From assembly GCA_036644995.1 (NCBI GenBank), contig JAVXOZ010000005.1, positions 1-64,000 on the forward strand: 64,000 nt of DNA. Direction: 5' to 3'. A program made the translations under genes and the position numbers. The DNA is from Cryptoclostridium sp036644995 (GTDB lineage Bacteria > Bacillota > Dehalobacteriia > UBA7702). Below the pieces are notes generated by a model that made no database searches, was not told the DNA's origin, and worked only from the letters and a program-made list of their open reading frames with translations. Every line of letters starts with the position of its first letter. Positions within the stretch are counted from its first letter, which is position 1. This document shows, piece by piece, positions 8,491-17,498 of the stretch.

Positions 8491-9519
8491 TTATTTCATT
8501 CTAATTAAATATTCATACCAAAGGTCATCAAAATCCAAAGGCTCAAAAGAACCCACCAGCCTTAATTTTTCCGTTGCCATTTTCAGGGCATCACGTTTAT
8601 TTATCAAATTATGCCGCACATCATCGGCAAAAGATGCCACCATAGAGCCTTCCAAACCATATTTTTCATCACTTTGAACTTTTGCCCAAATGGATTCCGC
8701 CACATCCTCGCTTACATCATTTTGATAGCAATAAACTTGAAATCCAGCCGAGGTTATCCCCAATCTTTTTAAACGATTACCCATTTTTCGCATATCCGTA
8801 TCGATTTCGCTCATATGTTTTAAAAGGGCATCTCGCACCCCTAATTTTACGGTTTTGCCAATTAATTCCCCTAAAAGGGAGTGCTGCCCTGCATCTGTAA
8901 GCTTAATTTCCGAATGGGGATCAACAGCAATAATTAAGCCATCCGTGCCTGAACCCGTTGCTATTTCCGCAGAATAAAGCGAGGGTAAACGTAGCTCACC
9001 AATGGCGGCGGTTTTGGCTTCGGTGGCGGTTACAGCTGCACGGCATAAAATACCATCGTCCAAATCCGCATTTATTAAAACCATAATGTTTATGGTGCCG
9101 TTAAGTTTTTCAAAGCCTGTTTCCCCTTCGGTGTAGGAGCAAGGGTCACCTGCTGCGCCGCCGTTGTTTTCTATGCCGGCGGTAACTATGGCGTAAACCG
9201 TTAAGCCCTTAACAGAGCCTGCTTTTATAGCTGCATCCCCCATCCCCACAGCGGTGGACATTCCCGTGGTGGTGTTGGGGTCTAAAGCCAATTCTTCGGC
9301 AATGGCAATTAGCTCATCTTTATAAGTTGCCTGGTGCAGCTCACAAATTCCCTTTTCATCACGTAAATCATAATTAAATATAGATTTTAGGTTATTTTTT
9401 ATGCCGCCATTGGCAATGGATGTGCTAAAAACCTTGCGTTCACCGCCAAAGTGCACTATTAGGGCTTTTTGGGTTTTATTTAATTGGTCGTTGGTTTTTA
9501 AAACTATGGGATATTTCAT
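8491..9519 (-). CDS. cbiZ: adenosylcobinamide amidohydrolase (CbiZ) family protein
   Basis: CbiZ enzymes cleave the aminopropanol or nucleotide loop amide of salvaged corrinoids to give adenosylcobyric acid, allowing remodelling of scavenged B12 forms. The 342-residue protein has the family pattern: TAGIENNGGAAGDP, then GTINIMVLINADL, then ATEAKTAAIGEL and ATGSGTDGLIIA. It is longer than minimal CbiZ, with extra N- and C-terminal segments. The ATG at 9519 is preferred over one 12 bp upstream because GAGG precedes it at about 7 nt. No cobalamin riboswitch motif was recognised upstream. It stands where spoIVB-spo0A often follow recN in Clostridia. Confidence 0.8.
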   Translation of the reverse strand: MKYPIVLKTNDQLNKTQKALIVHFGGERKVFSTSIANGGIKNNLKSIFNYDLRDEKGICELHQATYKDELIAIAEELALDPNTTTGMSTAVGMGDAAIKAGSVKGLTVYAIVTAGIENNGGAAGDPCSYTEGETGFEKLNGTINIMVLINADLDDGILCRAAVTATEAKTAAIGELRLPSLYSAEIATGSGTDGLIIAVDPHSEIKLTDAGQHSLLGELIGKTVKLGVRDALLKHMSEIDTDMRKMGNRLKRLGITSAGFQVYCYQNDVSEDVAESIWAKVQSDEKYGLEGSMVASFADDVRHNLINKRDALKMATEKLRLVGSFEPLDFDDLWYEYLIRMK

Positions 9520-9666
9520 TTTTAACCTCATTTTCAGTAATGAATTTTGCTTATTTTATTCTTAGTTATTCACTTTTTATTCAATTAAAATCACTGCTTT
9601 TTATAATCATTTTATACAATATAAATGGTGATTTTTATTGAAATATACACAAATTATTATCCCCCA

Positions 9667-9727
9667 AAGAAAAAACTCTCCACCAAAAAATAAGTTTTTC
9701 ACTAATTTTACTGGTATTTGAGAGTTT
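9667..9727 (-). terminator. candidate recN terminator
   Basis: On the minus strand AAACTCTC (9727-9720) pairs with GAGAGTTT (9680-9673), followed by a T-rich run to 9667. Inside, ACCA/TGGT can extend the stem after a small bulge, but the loop is long. Confidence 0.4.
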
Positions 9728-9735
9728 AATAATTA

Positions 9736-11385
9736 CTATTTTTTCAGCAATTCCGCAGCTTGGGATAAAGATATGGAGCTTTTTTCGTTTCCCGATAGCA
9801 TTCTGGCAATTTCTGTTTTAATATTTTCACCGCTAAGCTCCGTTAAATCCACAGTGGTACGCCCCATAAATTCACTTTTTTCAATGTAAAAATGGTGGTC
9901 TGCTTTGGCAGCCACAATAGCCGAGTGGGTTACCGCAAAAACTTGGATAGATTCTGCCAAAACCCGTAGTTTTTCACCCACCGCACCAATGGTTTTACCA
10001 CCCATGCCGCTATCTATTTCATCAAAAATCATGGTTTGAACTTGGTCTGCGGAGCCTAAAATTACTTTCATTGCCAAAAGTATTCGAGAAATTTCACCGC
10101 CTGAAGCCACCTTTGCCAAAGGTTTTAAATCCTCGCCCTTGTTCATAGATATTAAAAACCGCACATGATCTCCGCCGTTGACTGAAATAGCCACAGGTTC
10201 TAAATCTACTTTAAAATTTGCATGGGGCAGCATTAAATCCCGAAGTTGTTCTTTTATTTTACTTGCCAAATCTTCCCCAAATTTTCGGCGTACATCCGTT
10301 AAAGCACTTGCGGAATTATGGAGATTTTTCAGATTTTCAACTTCGATTTTTTGTAACTTTTTCAGGAGATAATCAAAATCTTCCAAGGTGTTAATTTCCG
10401 CCTTGGTTTCATCATAGATTGCCAATAAGCCCTGTAAATCTGTGCTGTATTTCTTTTTTATCCGCTCTAAAATTGATAAGCGTTCCTGGGCATTTTCCAA
10501 ACCTTGGGGGTCTGCCTCAATATTATCTCTATATTGGCGAATGCTATCTCTAACATCTTCAATATTATAGTAGGCATCTGTAACCACGGTGCTAAATTCT
10601 GCCAAACCGGTATCAATATTTGCCAATTCCTTAAGATTTTCCATGGCTTCATAAAGATTTTCCGTGGCTGTTGCCAGTTGCTCATGGAGGGCATAAGAAT
10701 TTTCAAAACGTTCTGTTCCTGTTTTTAGCATATTTATTTTGTTGCGTAAATTTTCATCCTCATCCGCAACCAAATTCAAATCACCCAGTTCACCCAAGCG
10801 ATATTGCAAAAAATCCAATTTTTCAGCGGTTTGATTATTTTTCTTTTTCAGCTCTTGGGTTTTCACATGGGAATGCGCCCAAGTTTTGTAATCCCCTGCC
10901 ACTGTTTCCTTGGCAGCATCAATTTGAGCACCGCCAAATTTATCCAACACTGTAATTTGAAAATCTTCTTTTAAAAAGGAAAAGTGCTCTGTTTGGCTGT
11001 GCATATTCATTAAATAAGGCAATAAAGCAGAAAGCACATTAAGGCTTACCCTGCGGCCATCAATGCGGCAAAGATTTTTGCCCTCAACATTAATTTCACG
11101 GCTTACCACCAAGGTTTCATCTTCAATTTTTATGCCGTTTTCCTCAATTTTATCTAAAAATCCACGAGAAAAGGGACCGATAAAAGTACCTTCAACCAAA
11201 GCCTTTTTCGATCCATAGCGAATAAATTCCTTATCGGCTCTGCCGCCCATAAGGATACCAACGGCATCGGTAAGCAGGGATTTCCCTGCACCAGTTTCGC
11301 CGCTTATTATATTTAAGCCATCATAAAATTCAACCCTTAGGTTCTCAATGAGAGCAAAGTTTTCCACATATAGCTCCGCTAACAT
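9736..11385 (-). CDS. recN: DNA repair ATPase RecN
   Basis: An SMC-like ATPase that gathers broken DNA ends during double-strand break repair. The 549-residue protein has an N-terminal Walker A (GETGAGKSLL, about 29-38), a long central coiled coil, then the ABC signature VASGGEISRILLAMK and Walker B TMIFDEIDSGMGG. The length is normal. It lies 13 bp after argR in the conserved order nadK-mnmM-argR-recN, which suggests one transcript. Nothing unusual was noted. Confidence 0.96.
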   Translation of the reverse strand: MLAELYVENFALIENLRVEFYDGLNIISGETGAGKSLLTDAVGILMGGRADKEFIRYGSKKALVEGTFIGPFSRGFLDKIEENGIKIEDETLVVSREINVEGKNLCRIDGRRVSLNVLSALLPYLMNMHSQTEHFSFLKEDFQITVLDKFGGAQIDAAKETVAGDYKTWAHSHVKTQELKKKNNQTAEKLDFLQYRLGELGDLNLVADEDENLRNKINMLKTGTERFENSYALHEQLATATENLYEAMENLKELANIDTGLAEFSTVVTDAYYNIEDVRDSIRQYRDNIEADPQGLENAQERLSILERIKKKYSTDLQGLLAIYDETKAEINTLEDFDYLLKKLQKIEVENLKNLHNSASALTDVRRKFGEDLASKIKEQLRDLMLPHANFKVDLEPVAISVNGGDHVRFLISMNKGEDLKPLAKVASGGEISRILLAMKVILGSADQVQTMIFDEIDSGMGGKTIGAVGEKLRVLAESIQVFAVTHSAIVAAKADHHFYIEKSEFMGRTTVDLTELSGENIKTEIARMLSGNEKSSISLSQAAELLKK

Positions 11386-11398
11386 TTGATACCTCCGA

Positions 11399-11857
11399 TT
11401 AACTCAGTAACCCATCAAATTTTTCTAAGATGCTGTCTACCAGAGTTTTTTTTTTGATAATTAAAAGAATAGTATCATCACCGGCAATGGAGCCGATAAT
11501 TTCCGACCAATTACTTTGGTCTAAACAAGCCGCCAAACCCTGGGCAGTGCCGGGTAAGGTTTTAACAATTATAATATTTTCAGCACTGTTAACAGATACT
11601 GCATTATCCATAAACATACGGTGCATACGCTCGGCAATATTCCCCACAGAAATATTCACAGGCATACTGTATTTGGACATATTACCTTCCATGGGTATTT
11701 TAATTAAGCCAATCTCCTTAATATCCCTGGATACTGTAGCTTGGGTTACATTAAAACCATGCCGTTTTAATTGTTCCGCCAAATCAAATTGCGTTGCAAT
11801 CTCGTCCTTTTCAATGATTTTTTGAATCATTTTTTGTCTGGATGTTTTGTTGCCCAT
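11399..11857 (-). CDS. argR: arginine repressor ArgR/AhrC
   Basis: An arginine-sensing transcription factor controlling arginine biosynthesis and catabolism, active as a hexamer. The 152-residue protein has an N-terminal winged helix with recognition segment TQATVSRDIKEIG (about 37-49) and a C-terminal arginine-binding and oligomerisation domain with GTAQGLAACLDQ and IAGDDTILLI. The length is standard. It lies between mnmM and recN. Position in this block is usual for Firmicutes even though recN itself is not an arginine gene. Confidence 0.95.
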   Translation of the reverse strand: MGNKTSRQKMIQKIIEKDEIATQFDLAEQLKRHGFNVTQATVSRDIKEIGLIKIPMEGNMSKYSMPVNISVGNIAERMHRMFMDNAVSVNSAENIIIVKTLPGTAQGLAACLDQSNWSEIIGSIAGDDTILLIIKKKTLVDSILEKFDGLLS

Positions 11858-11875
11858 AAATAGTGCCCTCTCTTT

Positions 11876-12520
11876 TCAAATCTTTTCTATTAACAGCAAA
11901 ATCGGTGCTTTTTCACGGTTTGGTATGGAAATTTCCAGACAATTCCATGATTTTCTTTGGGTGTTTTTTAAGAAGCCCAATATTGCATTTTTCTCTTTTT
12001 CCCCTTGGGGATGTCCCCAATATATAGATGCCACCAAAATGCCACCGGTTTTCAAAAGGCTCACAGCACTTTCCAAGGCTTTTAAAGTATCCTCACTATT
12101 GGTGGTTAGTGTATGGTCACCATTGGGCAAATAGCCCAGATTAAACACCGCTGCGGCGATGCCATAGGGTACAAAATCCGCCATGGAACAATGATTTTCC
12201 TTTAGCAGCTTTACCCTATTGGTTAAATTATTTTTTGCCAATTTTGCTTTGGTGTTTTCCAGTGCTTGGGTTTGGATATCAAAGGCAAAAACCTTGCCTG
12301 TTTCCCCCACTAATTGGGCTAATTTTACGGTATCGTTGCCATTACCCATGGTGGCATCCACTGCTATATCCCCAAGTTTTATGGTTTTTTCCAAAAAATC
12401 AAAAGCCAATTCCACAATGGGTTTTACAATTCTGGGCTTTGTGATTATGGGTTTTGCGTTATCCGTTGGTGATGCGGATTTTGTGTTATCCGTTGGTGAT
12501 ATGGGTTTTTTATTATTCAT
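11876..12520 (-). CDS. mnmM: tRNA mnm5s2U methyltransferase-like protein (YtqB/MnmM)
   Basis: A class I SAM-dependent methyltransferase of the rRNA_methylase/YtqB family. In Bacillus subtilis the family member MnmM methylates aminomethyl-thiouridine at the tRNA wobble base. Visible motifs are the SAM loop DATMGNGNDTVKLA (about 57-70), FDIQTQALENTKAKL, the family hallmark NLGYLPNGDHTLTT and SIYWGHPQGEKEK. The 214-residue protein has an extra N-terminal 30 residues with a duplicated SPTDN motif, encoded by a short direct repeat. Its ATG overlaps the nadK stop as TAATG. Assignment to the family is strong; the exact substrate is by analogy. Confidence 0.83.
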   Translation of the reverse strand: MNNKKPISPTDNTKSASPTDNAKPIITKPRIVKPIVELAFDFLEKTIKLGDIAVDATMGNGNDTVKLAQLVGETGKVFAFDIQTQALENTKAKLAKNNLTNRVKLLKENHCSMADFVPYGIAAAVFNLGYLPNGDHTLTTNSEDTLKALESAVSLLKTGGILVASIYWGHPQGEKEKNAILGFLKNTQRKSWNCLEISIPNREKAPILLLIEKI

Positions 12521-13380
12521 TAGCGTCTGTCTCTTAATTTTTCGTTTAAAACATCAAAAAATGTTTTGCCGTTTAGGCGGATAAATAAAGTTTTCATCGG
12601 TGAAACCATACAATTTACCGTATCCCCTACTTCTAAACCGAAAGTATCGGTTTTGCCATCTATATTTAGGTAGCATTCCCCTTCAATGGCGGCAATTTGT
12701 ACGGAAATTTTACGTTTAGAACCCAAAACTATGGGTCTGCTATACAAAGATTGCGCACAAATAGGGGTTATAACAATGGCTTGCATTTCCGGTGAAACCA
12801 AAGGCCCATTTGCAGATAAGGAATAACCCGATGCCCCGGTGGGAGTTGCCACCGCCACCCCATCACCATGGTAGGTAGCGGATAATTTATTATCTATAAA
12901 AACCATAATTTTAACTAAGCCCGAAAAATTATGGCGTAAAATAACCCCATCGTTTAAGCAATGAAAAGTTTTTATACAGGAGCCATCACGGGTAACATCC
13001 ACCTTTAACATCATGCGTTCTTCAATGTAAAAATCCTCATTTATCAAACGTTTTAAATAGGTGTAAAGGGTGCTGCCCAAATCCAGTTCTGCCAAAAACC
13101 CCACTCTGCCCATGTTTATACCCAAAATAGGTATGCCGTAATCTGCGGCTTGCCTTGCCACGGATAGCAAAGTACCATCGCCGCCCAAAACCAAAATAGC
13201 CTCAGAATCCTTTGCCATGCCGCTGAGAAATTGGTGAAGAAAGCTGTGATCCACCACATCATAATGATGTTGGGGGCTTAATACTTCTATATTTTCATTT
13301 TTCAGCCATGCTATGATTTTCTTTTCTTCATCTGCCACACCTTGTTTTCGCAGATTGGAAAGAACGGCTATTTTCTTCAT
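12520..13380 (-). CDS. nadK: NAD kinase
   Basis: Phosphorylates NAD to NADP. The 286-residue protein contains the GGDGTLLSVAR motif (about 65-75) with the conserved GGDGT and a second signature VATPTGASGYSLSANGPLV (about 178-196). The length is typical. The stop overlaps the mnmM start. Upstream, 195 bp separate it from tlyA, and that gap holds one copy of the 57-bp dispersed repeat and half of a 37-bp duplication. Confidence 0.95.
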   Translation of the reverse strand: MKKIAVLSNLRKQGVADEEKKIIAWLKNENIEVLSPQHHYDVVDHSFLHQFLSGMAKDSEAILVLGGDGTLLSVARQAADYGIPILGINMGRVGFLAELDLGSTLYTYLKRLINEDFYIEERMMLKVDVTRDGSCIKTFHCLNDGVILRHNFSGLVKIMVFIDNKLSATYHGDGVAVATPTGASGYSLSANGPLVSPEMQAIVITPICAQSLYSRPIVLGSKRKISVQIAAIEGECYLNIDGKTDTFGLEVGDTVNCMVSPMKTLFIRLNGKTFFDVLNEKLRDRR

Positions 13381-13472
13381 ATTTTTTACCTCTATTAAAT
13401 ATACAAAAAAAATCCCTTGCTGTAAAGAGCAAAATGTATAAAAAATAACTTTTTTTTATAAACTTTGGCATA

Positions 13473-13529
13473 AAAAACGTTTTTTAACACCTTTTGGCAA
13501 AAATATGCTGTTTTATGCTTTAATCTTTC
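13473..13529 (-). repeat. 57-bp dispersed repeat, copy 2 (inverted partner at 8279-8335)
   Basis: An exact reverse complement of 8279-8335, lying between tlyA and nadK. It contains the same 12-bp palindrome AAAAACGTTTTT. The two copies bracket cbiZ, recN, argR, mnmM and nadK in inverted orientation. Confidence 0.9.
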
Positions 13530-13540
13530 AAGGTTTAATT

Positions 13541-13614
13541 AATTAATTTCGTTAAATGCTGAGTTAACCAAAGGTTCAATTAATTTCGTTAAATGCTGAG
13601 TTAACCAATGGTTC
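13541..13614. repeat. 37-bp tandem duplication across the tlyA stop codon
   Basis: 13541-13577 and 13578-13614 are the same 37-bp sequence with a single A/T difference. The second copy encodes the last codons of tlyA; the first copy is noncoding because the stop intervenes. The very low divergence suggests a recent event. Confidence 0.9.
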
Positions 13615-14370
13615 AATTATGGATAAATCCAAATCCTTGGCGGATTTTTGTAACACAGCCAAATATTCTCTGTTGCCCTCAGGCCCACGAATAGGGGAAT
13701 ATGTAAGCTCGGTTAAAGCTAAATCCTCTTGGTAAAAAAAGTTTAGCAAATCCGTTAAAACCTCCACATGGGTTTTGGGTTCTCGCACCACGCCTTTTTT
13801 GCCAACTTTTTCTCTCCCTGCTTCAAATTGCGGCTTTATCAGCACCACAAAGGTGCCATCTTCCTTTAAAAAACCTTTTAAATGGGGTAATAATTTTTTT
13901 AAAGAGATAAATGAGGCATCTGTGGTAATAAAATCCGCCAATTCGGGAATTTGCTCTGTGGTTAAATAGCGGGCATTGGCTTTTTCCAAAACCACCACAC
14001 GTTCATCACTTCTTAAGCTCCAAGCCAGTTGGCCATAGCCCACATCCACGGCATAAACCTTGGCTGCACCGTTTTGCAAGGCACAATCGGTGAACCCACC
14101 TGTGGAAGCACCAATATCCACCACTATTTTTCCTTGAAAATCCAAATTATATTCTTTAACGGCTTTAGCCAATTTTAAACCACCACGGCTTACAAAAGGC
14201 ATATCCGAACCGATAATATCTATTTGGGCATCTTCCTTAATGGGGGTGCCGGGTTTCATTTGTTTTTCACCCTTTATCATCACTCGCCCTGTCATTATAG
14301 CGGTGCGAGCCTGGGCACGGGAAGGAAAAAGACTGCGTTCCATTAGAATTTGGTCAAGTCTTTTTTTCAT
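13576..14370 (-). CDS. tlyA: TlyA family rRNA (cytidine-2'-O)-methyltransferase / hemolysin-like
   Basis: The 264-residue protein joins an N-terminal S4 RNA-binding domain (RLDQILMERSLFPSRAQART, about 4-23) to an FtsJ-type methyltransferase domain with VDIGASTGGFTDCAL (about 83-97) and AVDVGYGQLAW. Mycobacterial TlyA methylates 16S and 23S rRNA, and the same is expected here. The start overlaps the dxs stop as ATGA, so translation is coupled. The 3' end lies in a 37-bp tandem duplication. Haemolysin annotations for this family are historical. Confidence 0.9.
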   Translation of the reverse strand: MKKRLDQILMERSLFPSRAQARTAIMTGRVMIKGEKQMKPGTPIKEDAQIDIIGSDMPFVSRGGLKLAKAVKEYNLDFQGKIVVDIGASTGGFTDCALQNGAAKVYAVDVGYGQLAWSLRSDERVVVLEKANARYLTTEQIPELADFITTDASFISLKKLLPHLKGFLKEDGTFVVLIKPQFEAGREKVGKKGVVREPKTHVEVLTDLLNFFYQEDLALTELTYSPIRGPEGNREYLAVLQKSAKDLDLSIIEPLVNSAFNEIN

Positions 14371-16238
14371 ATTTCCAATATCTCCATAGCTTTTTTGGCA
14401 ATACCAGTGGCATTTAAGCCGTAATTTGCCAAAATAACATCTCTGTTCCCCTGTTTTATCGGGGTGTTCGGGTAGCCCAAGGAACTTATGTGTACATTTA
14501 TATTTTCATTATTGCAAAACTCTAAAATTGAGGAGCCAAAGCCCCCCTCTTTAACATGGTCTTCAATACAGATAATTTTTTTATATTTTTTGCATAAATA
14601 ACGTAGATTTATTTCATCCAAGGGTTTTACAAAACGGGGATTAAATACCCCAACTTTTATGCCTTTATTTTCTAAAATATCCCGTGCTTTTAAGGCTTCT
14701 TCCATCATAATACCCAAGGGTATCAATAAAATATCACTGCCATTTGCCACCAATTCCCCACTGCCCAAAGTAATGGGTAAATTTTCTCTTTGGCTATCCC
14801 AATTACCCACTTCTCCACGGGGATAACGCAAAACACAGGGTGTGCCCAATTCTTTGGCAAACCGCAGCATATCCCGGACTTCCTTATCTGTGGAAGGCGA
14901 CATAATGGTAATATTCGGCAAGGTGCGCAATAGGGAAATATCGTAAATGCCCTGATGGGTTTCGCCATCTTCACCCACTATTCCACTGCGATCCAAGGCT
15001 ATAATAACCGGTAGATTTTGCAGACAAACATCGTGAAAAACTTGGTCTATACCACGCTGTAAAAAAGATGAATAAACAGCTACCACCGGGCGGCTGCCCC
15101 CCTGTGCCAACCCTGCGGCAAAGGTAATGGCGTGTTGCTCAGCTATGCCCACATCAAAAAAGCGATTGGGGAAAATACGGGCAAATTCGCTTAAGCCTGT
15201 GCCATCGGGCATAGCTGCGGTAATGGCACAAATTCTTTGGTCTGAGCTTGCCATATCCAAAAGATGGGTGCCAAAACTTTTGCTGAAATTTAAAGTATTG
15301 TTGCTTTTTAATATTTTACCGGTGATGGAATCGAATTTTCCCACACCGTGAAAAACATCGGGGTTTGCCTCGGCATGGTAATAGCCCTTGCCCTTAATTG
15401 TGTGCACATGAATAAGCACAGGGCCGTGGAGCCCAATGGCATTTTTTAAATATTGACGCAATAACGGAATATCGTGACCATCTATGGGTCCTAAATAAGT
15501 AAAGCCAAATTCCTCAAAAATTACCCCACCATTTACCACCAAATATTTTAAGCTATCTTTAATCCGACGTAAGCCTTGAAAAACAAAGGTGCCGGGCTTG
15601 GTGCGATTGAGGATTTTCTCCAAGCTACGTTTTTTATTTACATATTTAGGTGCTGTACGCACCCTGCTTAAATAATTTGCCATAGCACCCACATTGGGCG
15701 AAATGGACATTTCGTTATCGTTTAAAATCACTATTAGGTCTTTTTTGCTGTTTCCTGCGTTATTTAATGCCTCAAAAGCCATGCCCCCGGTGAGAGCACC
15801 ATCCCCAATAACCGAAACTATTTCGTAATTTTCACCTTGTAAATCCCGTGAAACAGCCATGCCCAATCCCGCAGAAATAGAGGTGCTGCTGTGACCTGTG
15901 TTAAAAGCATCATACTGGCTTTCCTCGGTTTTAGGGAAGCCACTCATGCCTTCCCACTGCCTTAAAGTGGGAAAATCATCACGGCGACCTGTAATTATTT
16001 TATAGGCGTAGCTTTGGTGTCCCACATCAAATATAATTTTATCTTTGGGGAAATTAAATTCCGCACAAAGAGCCAGAATAAGCTCCACCACACCTAAGCT
16101 GGGAGCTAAATGCCCCCCTGTGTGGGAAACAGATTCCACCATAAAGCGGCGTATTTCACCTGCCAATGATTGAAGCTCCTCATTATTCAGGTTTTTTATA
16201 TCCTCAGGGCTATTAATCCCCGATAATAACGAATCCAT
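14367..16238 (-). CDS. dxs: 1-deoxy-D-xylulose-5-phosphate synthase
   Basis: A thiamine-diphosphate enzyme condensing pyruvate and glyceraldehyde 3-phosphate, the entry step of the MEP isoprenoid pathway. Motifs are GDGALTGGMAFEALNNAG (ThDP/Mg binding, about 149-166) and DRSGIVGEDGETHQG in the pyrimidine-binding domain. I start at 16238 (623 residues): an in-frame start 45 bp upstream exists, but AGGCGG precedes this ATG, the protein then begins MDSLLSGINSPEDIK as usual, and the ATG overlaps the oapA stop (TGATG). The neighbours ispA upstream and tlyA downstream are the common Clostridia arrangement. Confidence 0.95.
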   Translation of the reverse strand: MDSLLSGINSPEDIKNLNNEELQSLAGEIRRFMVESVSHTGGHLAPSLGVVELILALCAEFNFPKDKIIFDVGHQSYAYKIITGRRDDFPTLRQWEGMSGFPKTEESQYDAFNTGHSSTSISAGLGMAVSRDLQGENYEIVSVIGDGALTGGMAFEALNNAGNSKKDLIVILNDNEMSISPNVGAMANYLSRVRTAPKYVNKKRSLEKILNRTKPGTFVFQGLRRIKDSLKYLVVNGGVIFEEFGFTYLGPIDGHDIPLLRQYLKNAIGLHGPVLIHVHTIKGKGYYHAEANPDVFHGVGKFDSITGKILKSNNTLNFSKSFGTHLLDMASSDQRICAITAAMPDGTGLSEFARIFPNRFFDVGIAEQHAITFAAGLAQGGSRPVVAVYSSFLQRGIDQVFHDVCLQNLPVIIALDRSGIVGEDGETHQGIYDISLLRTLPNITIMSPSTDKEVRDMLRFAKELGTPCVLRYPRGEVGNWDSQRENLPITLGSGELVANGSDILLIPLGIMMEEALKARDILENKGIKVGVFNPRFVKPLDEINLRYLCKKYKKIICIEDHVKEGGFGSSILEFCNNENINVHISSLGYPNTPIKQGNRDVILANYGLNATGIAKKAMEILEI

Positions 16239-16819
16239 CAATCTTCCGCCTTTTCTTTCTTCCTTTGCAATAATTGGGACCATCCTCTATAATCCAAAAT
16301 AATCCCCACAATTTCCATGATTTTATTGGCTTCTTTAATTGCCACGGTTTTCATCATTGCCTTGCCACCCACAGTGAGGGCACTGGTAAACCCTGCTAAA
16401 ATAGATGAAGCCAAAATTACATTAAAATCAATATGTAAAATAACCAGTAAAGCAATGGTGGTAGCTATGGCACCTGAAACAATGCCGCAAATATCCCCCA
16501 CCACATCGCAGCAAACATTTGCCACCACATTGGCTTTTTTTATTAAGCTTAAAGTTTTTTTTGCCCCCGGGGCTTTTCTGGCGGCTCTGGCGTTAAATGG
16601 GGCAGCATCTGCCACCGCCACCGCCACACCTACACCATCAAACAAAACACCAATGGAAATAACAATCATCAGCACCACAAATGCCACTGCCACGGTTTTA
16701 ACATTTTCCACAGTAGCAGTGGTGAGAAGACTGATTGCCACCCCCAAAAAAAAAGTTCCGAAAAACACAATTAAAAAGTGCTTCATCGTACTTTTTTTCT
16801 TATTTTTATTTTTAGTCAA
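16238..16819 (-). CDS. oapA: OLE-associated membrane protein OapA
   Basis: A 193-residue integral membrane protein with a Lys-rich start and roughly four hydrophobic segments (about 14-32, 42-60, 112-133, 135-152). It matches the partner of OLE RNA: it carries the DxxxD motif (DVVGD, 105-109), the preceding FDGVGVAVAVADAAPF block (60-75) and RKAPGAKK (81-88), all typical of OapA. OapA binds OLE RNA and brings it to the membrane; the complex affects stress tolerance and magnesium homeostasis in Bacillus halodurans. The gene directly follows the RNA and overlaps dxs. The call relies on motif plus position. Confidence 0.88.
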   Translation of the reverse strand: MTKNKNKKKSTMKHFLIVFFGTFFLGVAISLLTTATVENVKTVAVAFVVLMIVISIGVLFDGVGVAVAVADAAPFNARAARKAPGAKKTLSLIKKANVVANVCCDVVGDICGIVSGAIATTIALLVILHIDFNVILASSILAGFTSALTVGGKAMMKTVAIKEANKIMEIVGIILDYRGWSQLLQRKKEKAED

Positions 16820-16849
16820 TTTATTTTCCTTTTATTATAAAATATAAAA

Positions 16850-17446
16850 AAACAGGTGACAGCTATTTAGGTAAACGCTGCGGCTTTGGTCCGGAAGGTT
16901 TTCCCATTTTCAAACCCTTTCGTCACCGAAAAGGCGGTTTCCCTTTACATGAAAATCTACAAAGCAAAAATGCTCAATAGTACCGGATTACCACTTAGTC
17001 CGCACTTTAATCCCTTAATAACCTTAACGTGTAAACGGTCTAGGAGTTTTCCTCAGCAGCTCTTTTTTTGCCTTAGACTCTTTTGCAATACCGGTTTCAT
17101 AACTTAAACCTCGGTTTGGTCGAACCGAAAAGAAAAAGCATTTTTGATACTCCACCTTAACCACTCAAGCCAAGCTACACTGCACCCAGTTCACCCGGAT
17201 GCAGGTTCTTCCCAAGCCGTAGTTCCCTTTCCGACCAAAGAAAGTTTCCCACAGTTTTGGGTCTCCACGAAAACAGGGCGTCACCATCATGCCATTGATG
17301 GCTACCCTATAATCTTAACCTCCAGCATCAGCCCCAAACTGGGCGTAAGAAGCCAACACCAAAGACTTCATCGATGTGCTCTTAACGGATTTTTAGGCCC
17401 GCCCTCAGACAAAATTTTGCTGACTAGAATACCGCATCACCTGTTT
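16850..17446 (-). ncRNA. ole: OLE RNA (ornate large extremophilic RNA)
   Basis: A 597-nt noncoding interval between ispA and oapA, on the minus strand. The two ends pair perfectly: 17446-17437 reads AAACAGGTGA and 16859-16850 reads TCACCTGTTT, giving a 10-bp terminal stem followed by a T run (16852-16846). GC content is visibly higher than in other gaps here. Internal hairpins are evident, for example 17204-17180, where CTGCATCC pairs with GGGTGCAG. OLE RNAs are about 600 nt and lie in exactly this locus, after ispA and before the OapA gene and dxs. I cannot run the covariance model; the identification rests on size, position, partner and terminal stem. Confidence 0.87.
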
Positions 17447-17498
17447 ATTTAATTATATAAAATTTCCTTCAACTTTGCAATACCATCACAGGACTTCT

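Noticed and set aside
9520..9735. Cobalamin riboswitch upstream of cbiZ
   Set aside because: The gap is very AT-rich and the conserved B12-box type sequence was not found.
17144..17452. 102-codon open frame on the + strand opposite the OLE RNA
   Set aside because: No ribosome site, odd composition (His/Ser/Pro-rich), and it overlaps a structured noncoding element on the other strand.
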